Origin: Luteimonas rhizosphaerae
Lineage (GTDB): Bacteria; Pseudomonadota; Gammaproteobacteria; Xanthomonadales; Xanthomonadaceae
Length of the DNA: 64,000 bases
NCBI RefSeq assembly: GCF_002849595.1
Contig: NZ_NRQR01000008.1
Span: forward strand, 62,001 to 126,000
Reading direction: 5' to 3'
Within the stretch, counting starts at the first letter, position 1. Every line of letters begins with the position of its first letter. Shown here in pieces: positions 1 through 7,921 of this stretch. The notes beneath the pieces were generated by a model, which worked only from the letters and a program-made list of their open reading frames with translations, ran no database searches and was not told the DNA's origin. The translations under genes and the position numbers were made by a program.

Positions 1-1117
1 ACGGCAAGACGTAATCGAGCCGCAGATTGCCGACACGCGGGCCGAAGCTGCCGGTGTCGTGCGCCGCGGCACCGCGATGTCCGGCATTCGCGCCGCCGCC
101 GGTCGCCGCGGCTTCGATCGCGCCTTCGCTGCGCGGCGTCGCCATGCGCAGCACGCGCGGATGCTCGAGCAGTTCGCGGATCGCGTCGTGGTCACCGGAT
201 CCGTCGGTCGGATCGTTGTTCAGATCGCCGAGGATCACGAAGCGCGCCTCCGGCGCCAGACCGCCGCAGGTGCCGGCGTCGTCGCAGAGCCAGGGCCGCG
301 GGCCGGGGGTGATGTAGTCGCGCCACAGGCGGATCTCGTCGCGATTGCGCGCGACGTTGCGCTGCTCCGGGCCATCGAACGCGGGCGGCGTGGGATGCGC
401 GGCCAGCACGTGCAGGACGCCGTGCGGCGTGCGTACCGGCACGTCCCAGTGGGACTTCGACGACAGCCGCAGCTGCGACCACACCGCATCCGCATGGAAC
501 GGGCGACCCGTGTCGGGCACCACGGGTCGCGCGGCGTCGGGCATCGTCTGCCAGCGCAGTTGCTGGAACGTGCGCACGGCATCGGCATCGATCGGATACC
601 GCGACAGCAGCAGCATGCCGTACTGGCCCGGATGCAGGCCGTAACCCCAGGCATCGTTGCCGCGGTCGCGGCCGTCGCCGCCGACCGTGCCGTTGCCGTC
701 GAGGTCCAGGCCGCTCGGCACGCCGGTGTTGACCGGTGCGAGGTAGCGGTAGGGATAGCGCAGCGGCGCCCCGCCACCGGTCTGCGGACGTTCGAGAAAG
801 GCGCGCTGGAACAGGTCGGCGGCGCTGCCGTCGGCGACATAGTCGAATTCGTTGAGCAGCACGATGTCGGGGCGGACCTGCTGCAGCACTGCGGCGATCC
901 GCTGGGCATCGGCGTCGTCGGCCTGCAGCCGCGCGAGCAGGCCACCGGCCTCGTCGCTGTAGAGCGAGGCGTTGTAGGTGGCGATGCGCAGCGTATCCGC
1001 GCGCGGCGCTGCCAGCGCGCCGGTGGACGGCGGGCGTCGATCGCCTGCAGCGCTGCAGGCCACGACGACGAGCAGCACCGGTGCGAGCAGCGACAGCAGC
1101 AGGGCGGTGCGGGTCAT
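1..1117 (-). CDS. Endonuclease/exonuclease/phosphatase-family lipoprotein (3' end outside window)
   Basis: This is a DNase I-like (EEP) phosphoesterase, probably exported; the substrate (nucleic acid or phospholipid) cannot be told from sequence. The frame stays open from the ATG at 1117 to the window edge (372 residues seen). The N-terminus is hydrophobic with a lipobox, V18-V19-A20-C21, predicting a lipoprotein. The fold's hallmarks are in order: TYN near residue 49, the metal-binding Glu in LNEFDY near 90, and GDLNNDP near 300; LRLDYVLP at the visible end matches the usual last beta-strand motif, so only a short tail should be missing. The start codon overlaps the bpt stop (ATGA), so the two genes are likely co-transcribed and translationally coupled. 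Confidence 0.85.
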   Translation of the reverse strand, partial: MTRTALLLSLLAPVLLVVVACSAAGDRRPPSTGALAAPRADTLRIATYNASLYSDEAGGLLARLQADDADAQRIAAVLQQVRPDIVLLNEFDYVADGSAADLFQRAFLERPQTGGGAPLRYPYRYLAPVNTGVPSGLDLDGNGTVGGDGRDRGNDAWGYGLHPGQYGMLLLSRYPIDADAVRTFQQLRWQTMPDAARPVVPDTGRPFHADAVWSQLRLSSKSHWDVPVRTPHGVLHVLAAHPTPPAFDGPEQRNVARNRDEIRLWRDYITPGPRPWLCDDAGTCGGLAPEARFVILGDLNNDPTDGSGDHDAIRELLEHPRVLRMATPRSEGAIEAAATGGGANAGHRGAAAHDTGSFGPRVGNLRLDYVLP

Positions 1118-1866
1118 GCCGTCATCTCCGGTGGCAGCACGCGCCACTGGCGGCCATCGAAGCCTTCGAGCGGGCGGAACTTGCGTTTGTAATCCATCTT
1201 GCGGTGTCCATCGATCCAGTAGCCGAGATACAGATGCTGCCTGCCGTCGCGTCGCGCCCAGGCGATCTGCCGCAGGATCGCCAGTGTGCCGAGGCCGCGT
1301 GACGCTTCGTCGGGGTCGAAGAAGGTGTAGACGGCCGACAGCGCGTCGTCCGACAGATCGGTAACCGCGACCGCGACCAGTCGCCCGTGCAGGCGCAGTT
1401 CCAGCAGCCGCCCCTCGTTCCAGCTGCCGATCAGGAACTGGTCGAACTCGTGCGCGCCATGGTCGTCCATGCCGCCGCCCGGATGGCGCGACGCGAGATA
1501 CCGGCGATACAGCGCCAGGCGCTCGTCGTCGCGCTCCGACGGCACCACGCGAGATTCAATGTCGAGATTGCGCGCCAGCGTGCGGCGCTGGCTCCGGCTG
1601 GGTTCGAACGTCGCGACCGGAATGCGCACCGCGACGCAGGCGCGGCAGCCGGTGCAATGCGGGCGATAGACGATGTCGCCCGAGCGGCGGAATCCCCAGC
1701 GCAGCGCCTGCGGATAGAACGCCGGCAGGCGCGGGTCGCGCGGATCGAGCACGAGATCGCGCGCAGTGCGGTCGGGCAGGTAGCCGCAGTCGTGGGCGCC
1801 GGTGTGGAACAGCCGCATGTCGGCCGTGGCGATCGCGTCCGGTTCGGTGCGGGCGTTGGTCTGCAT
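1114..1866 (-). CDS. bpt: Aspartate/glutamate leucyltransferase (arginyl-transferase family)
   Basis: The enzyme moves leucine from Leu-tRNA onto proteins with N-terminal Asp or Glu, marking them for ClpS/ClpAP in the bacterial N-degron pathway; it is cytosolic. The 250-residue length fits bacterial Bpt. Family signatures are present: [16 protein letters not shown] near residues 27-42, the cysteine-rich [15 protein letters not shown] near 67-81, YTFFDPDE near 176, and [16 protein letters not shown] near 214 before the conserved RPLEG. Bpt is distinguished from eukaryotic-like Ate mainly by family membership, so the exact aminoacyl donor is inferred. Its stop overlaps the start of the downstream EEP lipoprotein gene. 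Confidence 0.9.
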   Translation of the reverse strand: MQTNARTEPDAIATADMRLFHTGAHDCGYLPDRTARDLVLDPRDPRLPAFYPQALRWGFRRSGDIVYRPHCTGCRACVAVRIPVATFEPSRSQRRTLARNLDIESRVVPSERDDERLALYRRYLASRHPGGGMDDHGAHEFDQFLIGSWNEGRLLELRLHGRLVAVAVTDLSDDALSAVYTFFDPDEASRGLGTLAILRQIAWARRDGRQHLYLGYWIDGHRKMDYKRKFRPLEGFDGRQWRVLPPEMTA

Positions 1867-2018
1867 GCGGTCAGCATAGCGCCGGGCGTCGCAGGCATTG
1901 CGATCCGCGCACGCCGTCCGCCAGCTGAACCGGCCTGGCGACGGGTCAACCGATCGACGGGAGGGCGCGTTGATCCCTGCACAAGGCGGCGCCGTGCCGC
2001 GACCATGGGACTATCACG

Positions 2019-2684
2019 ATGCAGACCAAAGCTCTGAACGCCGCACTGTTCGCGGCGCTGACCTTCTCGATCTCCGGCGCGGCATTCGCGGCGGATCCCG
2101 TTCCCGCCGCGGCCGGCAGCCAGGCCAAGCAGGCCGGTGCGCACGACGGTGCACGCCATCGTGGCCACGGCATGCACGGACCGCGCGGCATGGGAGGCGT
2201 CGACGGTATCGCGCGCCTGGACACCGACAACGACGGCCGCATCAGCCGCGCCGAAGCCGAGGCCGGGCAGCAGGCGTGGCAGGCGCGACGCGACGCGCAC
2301 CAGGCCGCCCGCGCCGAACGTGGCGAGACCGCACGTGGCAACGCGGCCCGCGGCGAGGGCAAGCGCGGTCCGCGTGGGCAGAAGCCGGGCGGATTCGATC
2401 TGGTCGAGGACTTCGCCACGATCGACGGCAACCGCGACGGCTTCATCACCCGCGCGGAAATGCGCACCTGGCATGCGGCCAAGCGCGTGGAGCGCGAGGC
2501 GTCCGGCACGCGTCGATTCGACGAGCAGTTCCGCGCGGCGGATCTCAACGGCGACGGCAAGCTGAGCCGGGTCGAGGCCACCGAGAAGATGCCGCGCCTG
2601 TCCGAGCGCTTCGCCTGGATGGACGAGAACGGCGACGGCTTCCTGAGCCGTGAAGAGCTGCAGGCGGGTCGCCCGCAGCGCTGA
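2019..2684 (+). CDS. Exported EF-hand calcium-binding protein
   Basis: A 221-residue protein with an N-terminal signal peptide (hydrophobic to about residue 24, likely cut after AFA) and four EF-hand-like loops: DTDNDGRISRAE near 67, DGNRDGFITRAE near 136, DLNGDGKLSRVE near 177 and DENGDGFLSREE near 203. Asp/Asn at loop positions 1, 3 and 5 and Glu at 12 support calcium binding. A low-complexity Ala/Arg/Gly stretch with His-rich segments joins the first and second loops. It is probably periplasmic; the physiological role is unknown. The gene is alone, divergent from bpt, and ends in a strong terminator. Confidence 0.85.
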   Translation: MQTKALNAALFAALTFSISGAAFAADPVPAAAGSQAKQAGAHDGARHRGHGMHGPRGMGGVDGIARLDTDNDGRISRAEAEAGQQAWQARRDAHQAARAERGETARGNAARGEGKRGPRGQKPGGFDLVEDFATIDGNRDGFITRAEMRTWHAAKRVEREASGTRRFDEQFRAADLNGDGKLSRVEATEKMPRLSERFAWMDENGDGFLSREELQAGRPQR

Positions 2685-2705
2685 GCCGGCGACGTCGGGT
2701 CACGG

Positions 2706-2735
2706 AGAAGCCGCGCATTGCGCGGCTTCTTTTTT
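2706..2735 (+). terminator. Rho-independent terminator of the EF-hand gene
   Basis: An 11-bp perfect stem (AGAAGCCGCGC / GCGCGGCTTCT) with a 3-base loop is followed directly by a T-run, 21 bases after the EF-hand stop codon. Confidence 0.9.
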
Positions 2736-3078
2736 GGGGGATTCCGGCACGTTGGACATTCCGGCGTCGGCCAATTGAGACGGTGTTGCGCCCGGAGTGC
2801 CCGGGTGCTTTGTGAGGAGCGCCCGTGCAGGTTGCGCGTGCGTTGCGGCATCGCCGTAACGGTGTTCGCACGCGAGCGCGCTCCTACACGAACCGGGGCT
2901 TCACCGCGTCCGGCATTCGTCGGCTGGCGCGTCAGGAACGCCGTCCGCGCAGGCAAGTGCATGCCGGAGCGCGCTCGCGCGCGTCGGGCTCTTCGCGGGT
3001 TTCGGCCGGCGGCATCTCGTTGCACGCACTTGCGTGCAGGCGCACCTGCAGGGTCGCCGCGATGCCGACCCGGTGCCG
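2736..3078. other. Intergenic region with REP-like sequence, no gene
   Basis: No convincing coding sequence is seen between the EF-hand terminator and the convergent sigma-factor gene. It holds one REP-like palindromic element (2811-2892) and a second partial motif, GGAGCGCGCTCGCGCGCG, near 2964. Short ORFs here have no recognisable product or ribosome binding site. Confidence 0.6.
2811..2892. repeat. REP-like interspersed palindromic repeat
   Basis: An imperfect inverted repeat begins TGTGAGGAGCGC and ends GCGCGCTCCTACACGAA. The right arm is shared with elements near 33453-33518 and 57079-57139. All three lie between genes. Confidence 0.5.
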
Positions 3079-4260
3079 CTACGCCTGCTGCAGGAACAGG
3101 ATCAATAGCGCCCCGACCACGCCGAGATTGGTGATGATCAGCCCGCTGGTGCCGAACATCAGGCGATAGGCGAGCGCGCGCCGTGCGGCGCCCTTAGGAT
3201 CACGTGCGGCATCGCGTGCGAGCAGGGGATTCATCAGCCGGGGCAGGCTGGTCATGATCGGATAGTTGTAGATTGCGATCATCGCGACCACGCACAGCAC
3301 CAGCCATGTCGAGGACAGCACACCGGTCTCGGCGAGAAAGCCGACCGGAAACATGACGAGCAACGCGAGCACGCCGCCGGCCACGAACCAGCGGTCGTAG
3401 AGCCGCAGGATCGCGCGGCGTTCGGCGTCGGTGTCCGCGTAGCGGGCCACCATTTTGCGGCACAGCCACACCGTCAGTCCGCCGAATGCCAGGCCGGCAC
3501 TGGCCGCGCCCAGGGCGCCGGCGCTGCCGAGCGCGCTCTTGCCGGCGATGCCGCCGCCCATCGCGCTGCCGGCGGCGACACCGGCGAGGGTGCCGGCGGC
3601 GGCAGGCTTCGACAGCGTGGCGAGGCCGGCGGTGACGATCAGGGTGAACGCCGTCCCCGGCGCCGAGCCTTCGGCGAAGTCGCGGAAACGTGCGACCAGG
3701 TCCTCGCGCAGGCTGCGGCGCGCACGCGACAGCCGCTTGCGCACCGCCGCGTCCGACAGGCCGAGCAAGGCGGCGACCTGTTTCGAGTTGCCGCCTTCGC
3801 GGTAGTACAGCAACAGCACTTCGCGGCTGTCGTCGGGCAATTCGGAGATCAGGTCGGCGGCGACGCGCCCGGTTTCGTCGTCGATGATCTGCTGCATCGG
3901 GCAGGCATCGGGATCGGCGGCCTGGGCGATGGCGATGTCGGCGGCCTCACCGGCGATCAGGCGCTCGCGGCGCGCGCGCAGGTGGTCGCGGGCGAGATTG
4001 CGGGTGATCTGGCGCAGCCACGGCAGGAAGCTGGTGACGTTCTGCAGGCGCGCGAGCTGCTGCCAGGCCCTGAGATAGGCCTCCTGCGCGATGTCCTGGC
4101 TGGCCTGCACGTCGCGGGTGATCGCCAGTGCGATCGCGGTCGTCGCATTCTGGCTCAGGGTGACGATGCGCCCGTAGGCGGCCTGGTCGCCGCCGCGCGC
4201 GGCGGGCAGTTCTCGGTGGATGCGTTCTTCGAGCGTGAGTTCCGCGACGGCAGTGTGCAT
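3079..4260 (-). CDS. ECF-type RNA polymerase sigma factor with C-terminal membrane domain
   Basis: Residues about 20-195 form a normal ECF sigma factor: region 2 (ARGGDQAAYGRIV, DIAQEAYLRAW, FLPWLRQITRNLARD) and region 4 (LPDDSREVLLLYYREG, then the helix-turn-helix KQVAALLGLSDAAVRKRL). Residues about 205-393 are not part of a standard sigma factor. They hold a Gly/Ala-rich hydrophobic stretch (about 205-265) and several likely membrane helices (about 305-325, 332-350, 370-390). The protein is 393 residues against roughly 180-200 for a simple ECF factor. No anti-sigma gene is adjacent. The fused membrane part may tether or gate the sigma domain; that is inference. Confidence 0.85.
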   Translation of the reverse strand: MHTAVAELTLEERIHRELPAARGGDQAAYGRIVTLSQNATTAIALAITRDVQASQDIAQEAYLRAWQQLARLQNVTSFLPWLRQITRNLARDHLRARRERLIAGEAADIAIAQAADPDACPMQQIIDDETGRVAADLISELPDDSREVLLLYYREGGNSKQVAALLGLSDAAVRKRLSRARRSLREDLVARFRDFAEGSAPGTAFTLIVTAGLATLSKPAAAGTLAGVAAGSAMGGGIAGKSALGSAGALGAASAGLAFGGLTVWLCRKMVARYADTDAERRAILRLYDRWFVAGGVLALLVMFPVGFLAETGVLSSTWLVLCVVAMIAIYNYPIMTSLPRLMNPLLARDAARDPKGAARRALAYRLMFGTSGLIITNLGVVGALLILFLQQA

Positions 4261-4339
4261 GTGGCGTTCCCTGCGATGGTCGTCTCCCCAGACGACGCCG
4301 GCGCGGCGGATGTGACCGCGACGCCGTCAGGATGCCAGC

Positions 4340-5152
4340 TCACCCGGCCGGCGAGAACCTCCAGTCGCGGCCGACGCGCTCGACGTCGAAGGTCCGCGCG
4401 TCCGCCTCGCCGGTCGTCAGCTCGACGGTGCCCATGCCCGAGCCGTCGGTGCGGTAGTTGCCGACGTCGAGGCTCGGCGGTGCGTCGTCCGCTGCGCTGG
4501 CGCAGGACGAACGCGCCCGGACGTCGGGGCGTCCGGCCTGCAGGCGCGCGAGCAGGGCCGCGTCGGGATCGCCGCCATCGACGGCGACGCAGGCGGGACC
4601 GTCGATCGAGGCGACGGCGTCGCCCAGCACGGCCGCGGCCAGCGCCGCCGGCACGGCGATGCGATGCACGCTGGCCTCGACCGTGGGTGGCACCATGTCC
4701 AGCCGCGGCTCGGCCGGTGCGGACGCGACCGGTGCCGGGTCCGGCGCGGCGTCGGGCCAGTGCCGCTGCAGGGTGACGAAGCCGATGCCCAGCACCGCGC
4801 CGCCCAGCAGCACGTACCGGATCTTGGCGGTGCGGCTGAGCCGCCGCTTGGCCGGCGCGCTGTCCGAGGCGAAGACCACGTCCGCCTGCGGCAGATAACC
4901 GCGCGCGGTCGACACGGTCTGCAGCAGTCCAGCGCCGCGCAGCAGCTCGCGCGCGCGCGGCTGCTCGTCCGATCGCACGACCCACACCGACGGGCGTTCG
5001 CCGGTCGGCGTGTCGCGATAGCTGAAATTGCCGCGGCGATTGCCCTTGTAGGAGCGGCCGTTGGTGATCTGGACCTCGATCCCGGCTTCGCGCAACAGCT
5101 TGGCGACGCCTTCGACGTTTTCGATCCGTGCACTGCTGAACACCTGACGCAT
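4340..5152 (-). CDS. DUF2007-like putative signal-transducing protein with one membrane helix
   Basis: A 270-residue protein of unknown function. Residues 1-80 (starting MRQVFSSARIENVEG, with LLREAGIEVQI and VWVVRSDEQPRARELL) look like the small DUF2007 domain, a GlnB/ACT-like fold sometimes called a putative signal-transducing domain. A membrane helix follows at about 112-130 (YVLLGGAVLGIGFVTL), then a roughly 130-residue region likely in the periplasm. The ORF is open further upstream, but that part overlaps tesB in another frame. The ATG at 5152, 5 bases after the tesB stop, gives the conserved N-terminus. It is probably co-transcribed with tesB. Confidence 0.7.
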   Translation of the reverse strand: MRQVFSSARIENVEGVAKLLREAGIEVQITNGRSYKGNRRGNFSYRDTPTGERPSVWVVRSDEQPRARELLRGAGLLQTVSTARGYLPQADVVFASDSAPAKRRLSRTAKIRYVLLGGAVLGIGFVTLQRHWPDAAPDPAPVASAPAEPRLDMVPPTVEASVHRIAVPAALAAAVLGDAVASIDGPACVAVDGGDPDAALLARLQAGRPDVRARSSCASAADDAPPSLDVGNYRTDGSGMGTVELTTGEADARTFDVERVGRDWRFSPAG

Positions 5153-5157
5153 GCGGC

Positions 5158-6045
5158 TCAGGTCCCCTTCGGTGCGGTGGCGTCGCCGGGCAGCACGCGG
5201 ATCATGCCTTCCTGCGCGGTGCTGGCGACCAGATGCCCGGCGCGATCGAAGATCTGCCCGCGCGCCAGGCCGCGCGCGCCCTGCGCGCTGGGACTGTCGA
5301 GCGCGTACAGCAGCCAGTCGTCGACACGGAACGGCCGGTGGAACCACAACGCATGGTCGAGCGACGCCATCTGCACGTTCGGCTGGTAATAGCTGATGCC
5401 GTGCGGGAACGTCGCCGTGCCGAGCAGCTGGAAGTCGGAGGCGTAGGCGAGCAACGACCGGTGCAGTGCCGGCGCATCGCCGACCGGTCCGGTCAGGCGG
5501 AACCACATCTGCTGGAACGGCGGACGCTTGGGCGGGCGCAGTTCGTCGCGGGGGTAGACATGGCGGAATTCGAAGGGACCGCTGCGGTCGAGCCAGCGCT
5601 GCACCTTGACCGGCAGCTTCGCCAGCACTGCCGCGGGCAGCGGGTCCTGCGGTTCGATGTCTTCCGGTGCCGGCACCTCGGGCATCGACAGCTGGTGTTC
5701 GGCGCCGGCCTCCGCTTCCTGGAACGAGGCCGCGCAGAAGAAGATCACCTTGCCGTGCTGGATCGCGGTGATCCGGCGCACCGAAAACGAGCCGCCGTCA
5801 CGGGTGCGGTCGACGTCGTAGACGATCGGCGCGTCGACGTTGCCGGCGCGCAGGAAATACGCGTGCAGCGAGTGCGCCGGGCGCGGCGACGTCATCGTCG
5901 CCTGCGCGGCCGACAGCGCCTGGCCCAGCACCTGGCCACCGAACACGTACTTGGTGCCGATGTCGCGGCTCTGGCCGCGGAACAGGTTGTCTTCCAGCCG
6001 TTCGAGCGACAGCAGGTCGATCAGTTCGGATACGGGGGGCGTCAT
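5158..6045 (-). CDS. tesB: Acyl-CoA thioesterase II
   Basis: A double-hotdog thioesterase that hydrolyses medium- and long-chain acyl-CoA to free acid and CoA in the cytosol. The length is 295 residues, close to E. coli TesB (286). TesB signatures include FRGQSRDIGTKYVFGGQVLGQAL near residues 22-45, the catalytic Asp in ASLDHALWFHRPF near 225 and the Gln in VASTAQEGMIRVLP near 280. The ATG at 6045 was chosen because the longer open frame adds low-complexity sequence with no family match. The DUF2007-like gene follows 5 bases after the stop. Confidence 0.93.
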   Translation of the reverse strand: MTPPVSELIDLLSLERLEDNLFRGQSRDIGTKYVFGGQVLGQALSAAQATMTSPRPAHSLHAYFLRAGNVDAPIVYDVDRTRDGGSFSVRRITAIQHGKVIFFCAASFQEAEAGAEHQLSMPEVPAPEDIEPQDPLPAAVLAKLPVKVQRWLDRSGPFEFRHVYPRDELRPPKRPPFQQMWFRLTGPVGDAPALHRSLLAYASDFQLLGTATFPHGISYYQPNVQMASLDHALWFHRPFRVDDWLLYALDSPSAQGARGLARGQIFDRAGHLVASTAQEGMIRVLPGDATAPKGT

Positions 6046-6158
6046 CGGCGTCTTCGGTCGGCGGCAGGGACTCGCCCGGCGCGCGGACGGGCGACGGCAA
6101 TTATAGGAGGCCGGCGCTGAAGCCCCGCGTGTCCGCGTGGCGTGCGCGTGGGCGGGCG

Positions 6159-6731
6159 TCAGCTGCGGCGTTGCAGGTCCACCGCCGCGAGCACCTGTGC
6201 CCACGGGAAACGCGGGCCCGGATCGCGCTTGCGCGGCAGCAGGATCGTCGGATCGTCGCTGGCCGGCACCCGCTCCGTGTCCAGGTCCTCGTGACCGGCG
6301 ATCGTGCGCAGGGCCGGCAGCGTCGCGCGCAGCTGCCGCAGCAGGGCGACCAGCGCGTCGATCTGCGTCGCCGGATAGGTCTCCTCCATGGCCTGGTGGC
6401 GGCTGTCGAGCCAGTGCGGGAACCGGCCGGTGTTCACCAGCTCGATGCCGACCGCCTGCGCGTTGTGGCCGCGGACGGGGGGGCGGGCATGGCCCGGCGG
6501 CACGTACTCGACGATGTGGCCGTCGCGGTCGATGTACCAGTGGCCGCTGTTGCCGGTGCCGGACTCGGGATAGAGCAGGCGCTCGCCGTAAACGCGGGCC
6601 GTCGCCAGATCCGGCAGCTCGGTGCAGTGGATGACGACGAGCGCGATGTCGGCGATGTCGCGCGTCGCCAGACGGTCCACGTAGGGCAGCGGTTGCCGCG
6701 AGATCGCGGCCGCGGACGGGGGGGCGGGCAT
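6159..6731 (-). CDS. N-acetylmuramoyl-L-alanine amidase, AmpD type
   Basis: A 190-residue zinc amidase of the Amidase_2 family that cleaves the amide bond between muramic acid and L-alanine. Motifs are VVIHCTELPD near residue 33 (first zinc His), SGHWYIDRDGHIVEYV near 62, NAQAVGIELVNTG near 90, AGHEDLDTERV near 145 (zinc His) and RKRDPGPRFPW near 168. No signal peptide is seen, so a cytosolic role in muropeptide recycling is likely. The sequence is nearer to AmpD-like paralogues than to canonical AmpD, so a role in beta-lactamase control is uncertain. The gene is divergent from the MOSC gene, with only 23 bases between starts. Confidence 0.85.
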   Translation of the reverse strand: MPAPPSAAAISRQPLPYVDRLATRDIADIALVVIHCTELPDLATARVYGERLLYPESGTGNSGHWYIDRDGHIVEYVPPGHARPPVRGHNAQAVGIELVNTGRFPHWLDSRHQAMEETYPATQIDALVALLRQLRATLPALRTIAGHEDLDTERVPASDDPTILLPRKRDPGPRFPWAQVLAAVDLQRRS

Positions 6732-6754
6732 GGCCCGGATGCTAGCATTCGCGC

Positions 6755-7255
6755 ATGAGAAATCCCCCGCCGGGCTCCGATCTGCACGCCCTGATGACGC
6801 AGTTTCCGCGCCCCGGGCGCGTCGACTGGATCGGCCTGCGTCCGGCCCGTGACGTGCCGATGACGGTCGTCGCGCAGGCGCGCGCAGCCACCGGCGGCGG
6901 GCTCGACGGCGACCGCTATGCGGGCGGCAGCGGCAAGCGCGGCCTGACCCTGCTGCAGGCCGAACATCTGCCGGCGATCGCGGCGCTGACCGGCCATGCG
7001 GCGCTCGCGCCGGCCACGCTGCGTCGCAATCTGGTGGTGTCCGGCATTCCGTTGATCGCGCTGAAAGGCCGCCGGTTCCGGGTCGGCGACGTCGTGCTGG
7101 AAGGCACCGATCCCTGCGATCCCTGCTCGCGGATGGAGTCGGCGCTCGGCGCCGGCGGATACAACGCGATGCGCGGCATGGGCGGCCTGTGCGCACGGAT
7201 CGTCGAAGGCGGCATCGTCCGGCTCGGCGATGCGGTCGAGTGGGTGGACGCATGA
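6755..7255 (+). CDS. MOSC domain protein
   Basis: A 166-residue stand-alone MOSC domain, a sulfur-carrier fold related to the molybdenum cofactor sulfurase C-terminus. It shows the family core GGGLDGDRYAG near residue 48, LTLLQAEHL near 63, LRRNLVVSGI near 89, and the conserved cysteine in DPCDPCSRM near 122. Function is inferred only at family level: transfer of sulfur or metal-sulfur chemistry. The stop overlaps the start of the next hydrolase gene (ATGA), indicating co-translation. Confidence 0.85.
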   Translation: MRNPPPGSDLHALMTQFPRPGRVDWIGLRPARDVPMTVVAQARAATGGGLDGDRYAGGSGKRGLTLLQAEHLPAIAALTGHAALAPATLRRNLVVSGIPLIALKGRRFRVGDVVLEGTDPCDPCSRMESALGAGGYNAMRGMGGLCARIVEGGIVRLGDAVEWVDA

Positions 7256-7797
7256 GAGCGTCGGTCCACGGCGCGCGCGGCCACGTGATCCTGTCGCACG
7301 GCTTCGAGAGCGGTCCGGACGCGACCAAGGTCACCGCGCTCGCGGATGCCGCCGGGCGCCTCGGCTGGACCCACGAGCGCCCCGACTACACCGATCTCGA
7401 CGCGAAGCGCGAGATCAGCGCGCTGGGGGATGTCGCCGCGCGCATCGAGCGCCTGCTCGCGCTGGCCACCGCCGCGCGTGGGCGCGGGCCGCTGGTGCTC
7501 GCGGGTTCCAGTCTCGGCGCATGGATCTCGGGTCACGTCTCGCAGCGCGTGCCGGTCGCCGGTCTGTTCCTGATGGCGCCGCCGGTGCGCCTGGATGCCG
7601 CGCATCCGCTGCAGGCGGCCGACGTGCCGCTGTCGGTGATCCACGGCTGGCACGACGAACTGATCCCGGCGGCGGATGTCGTCGGCTGGACCGCCGCGCG
7701 TCGCGGTCGCCTGTTGCTGGTCGACGACGCGCATCGCCTGTCGGCGCATGTCGACGCGTCCGCCGAGGCCTTCGGCGCGCTGCTGGCGTCGCTGTAG
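7252..7797 (+). CDS. Alpha/beta-fold hydrolase
   Basis: A compact 181-residue alpha/beta-hydrolase. It has [11 protein letters not shown] near residue 14 (oxyanion region), the nucleophile elbow AGSSLGAW near 81-88 (Ser), [10 protein letters not shown] near 131 (acidic residue) and DDAHRL near 159 (catalytic His). The substrate is unknown; small members of this type include YqiA-like esterases. The ATG at 7252 overlaps the MOSC stop. An earlier in-frame start at 7189 would lie inside the MOSC gene and adds only Arg-rich sequence. Confidence 0.82.
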   Translation: MRASVHGARGHVILSHGFESGPDATKVTALADAAGRLGWTHERPDYTDLDAKREISALGDVAARIERLLALATAARGRGPLVLAGSSLGAWISGHVSQRVPVAGLFLMAPPVRLDAAHPLQAADVPLSVIHGWHDELIPAADVVGWTAARRGRLLLVDDAHRLSAHVDASAEAFGALLASL

Positions 7798-7921
7798 TCC
7801 CCGTGTCCCATGTGCGTTGCGGTCGTGCGCCGGTTCCTGCCGCATCGCGTGTGCACCGCGTCCCCGCTGCCGCAGTCCGCGGCACGCGGGACCGTTTCAT
7901 TCTTCGAGGTGGTGTGTGTCC

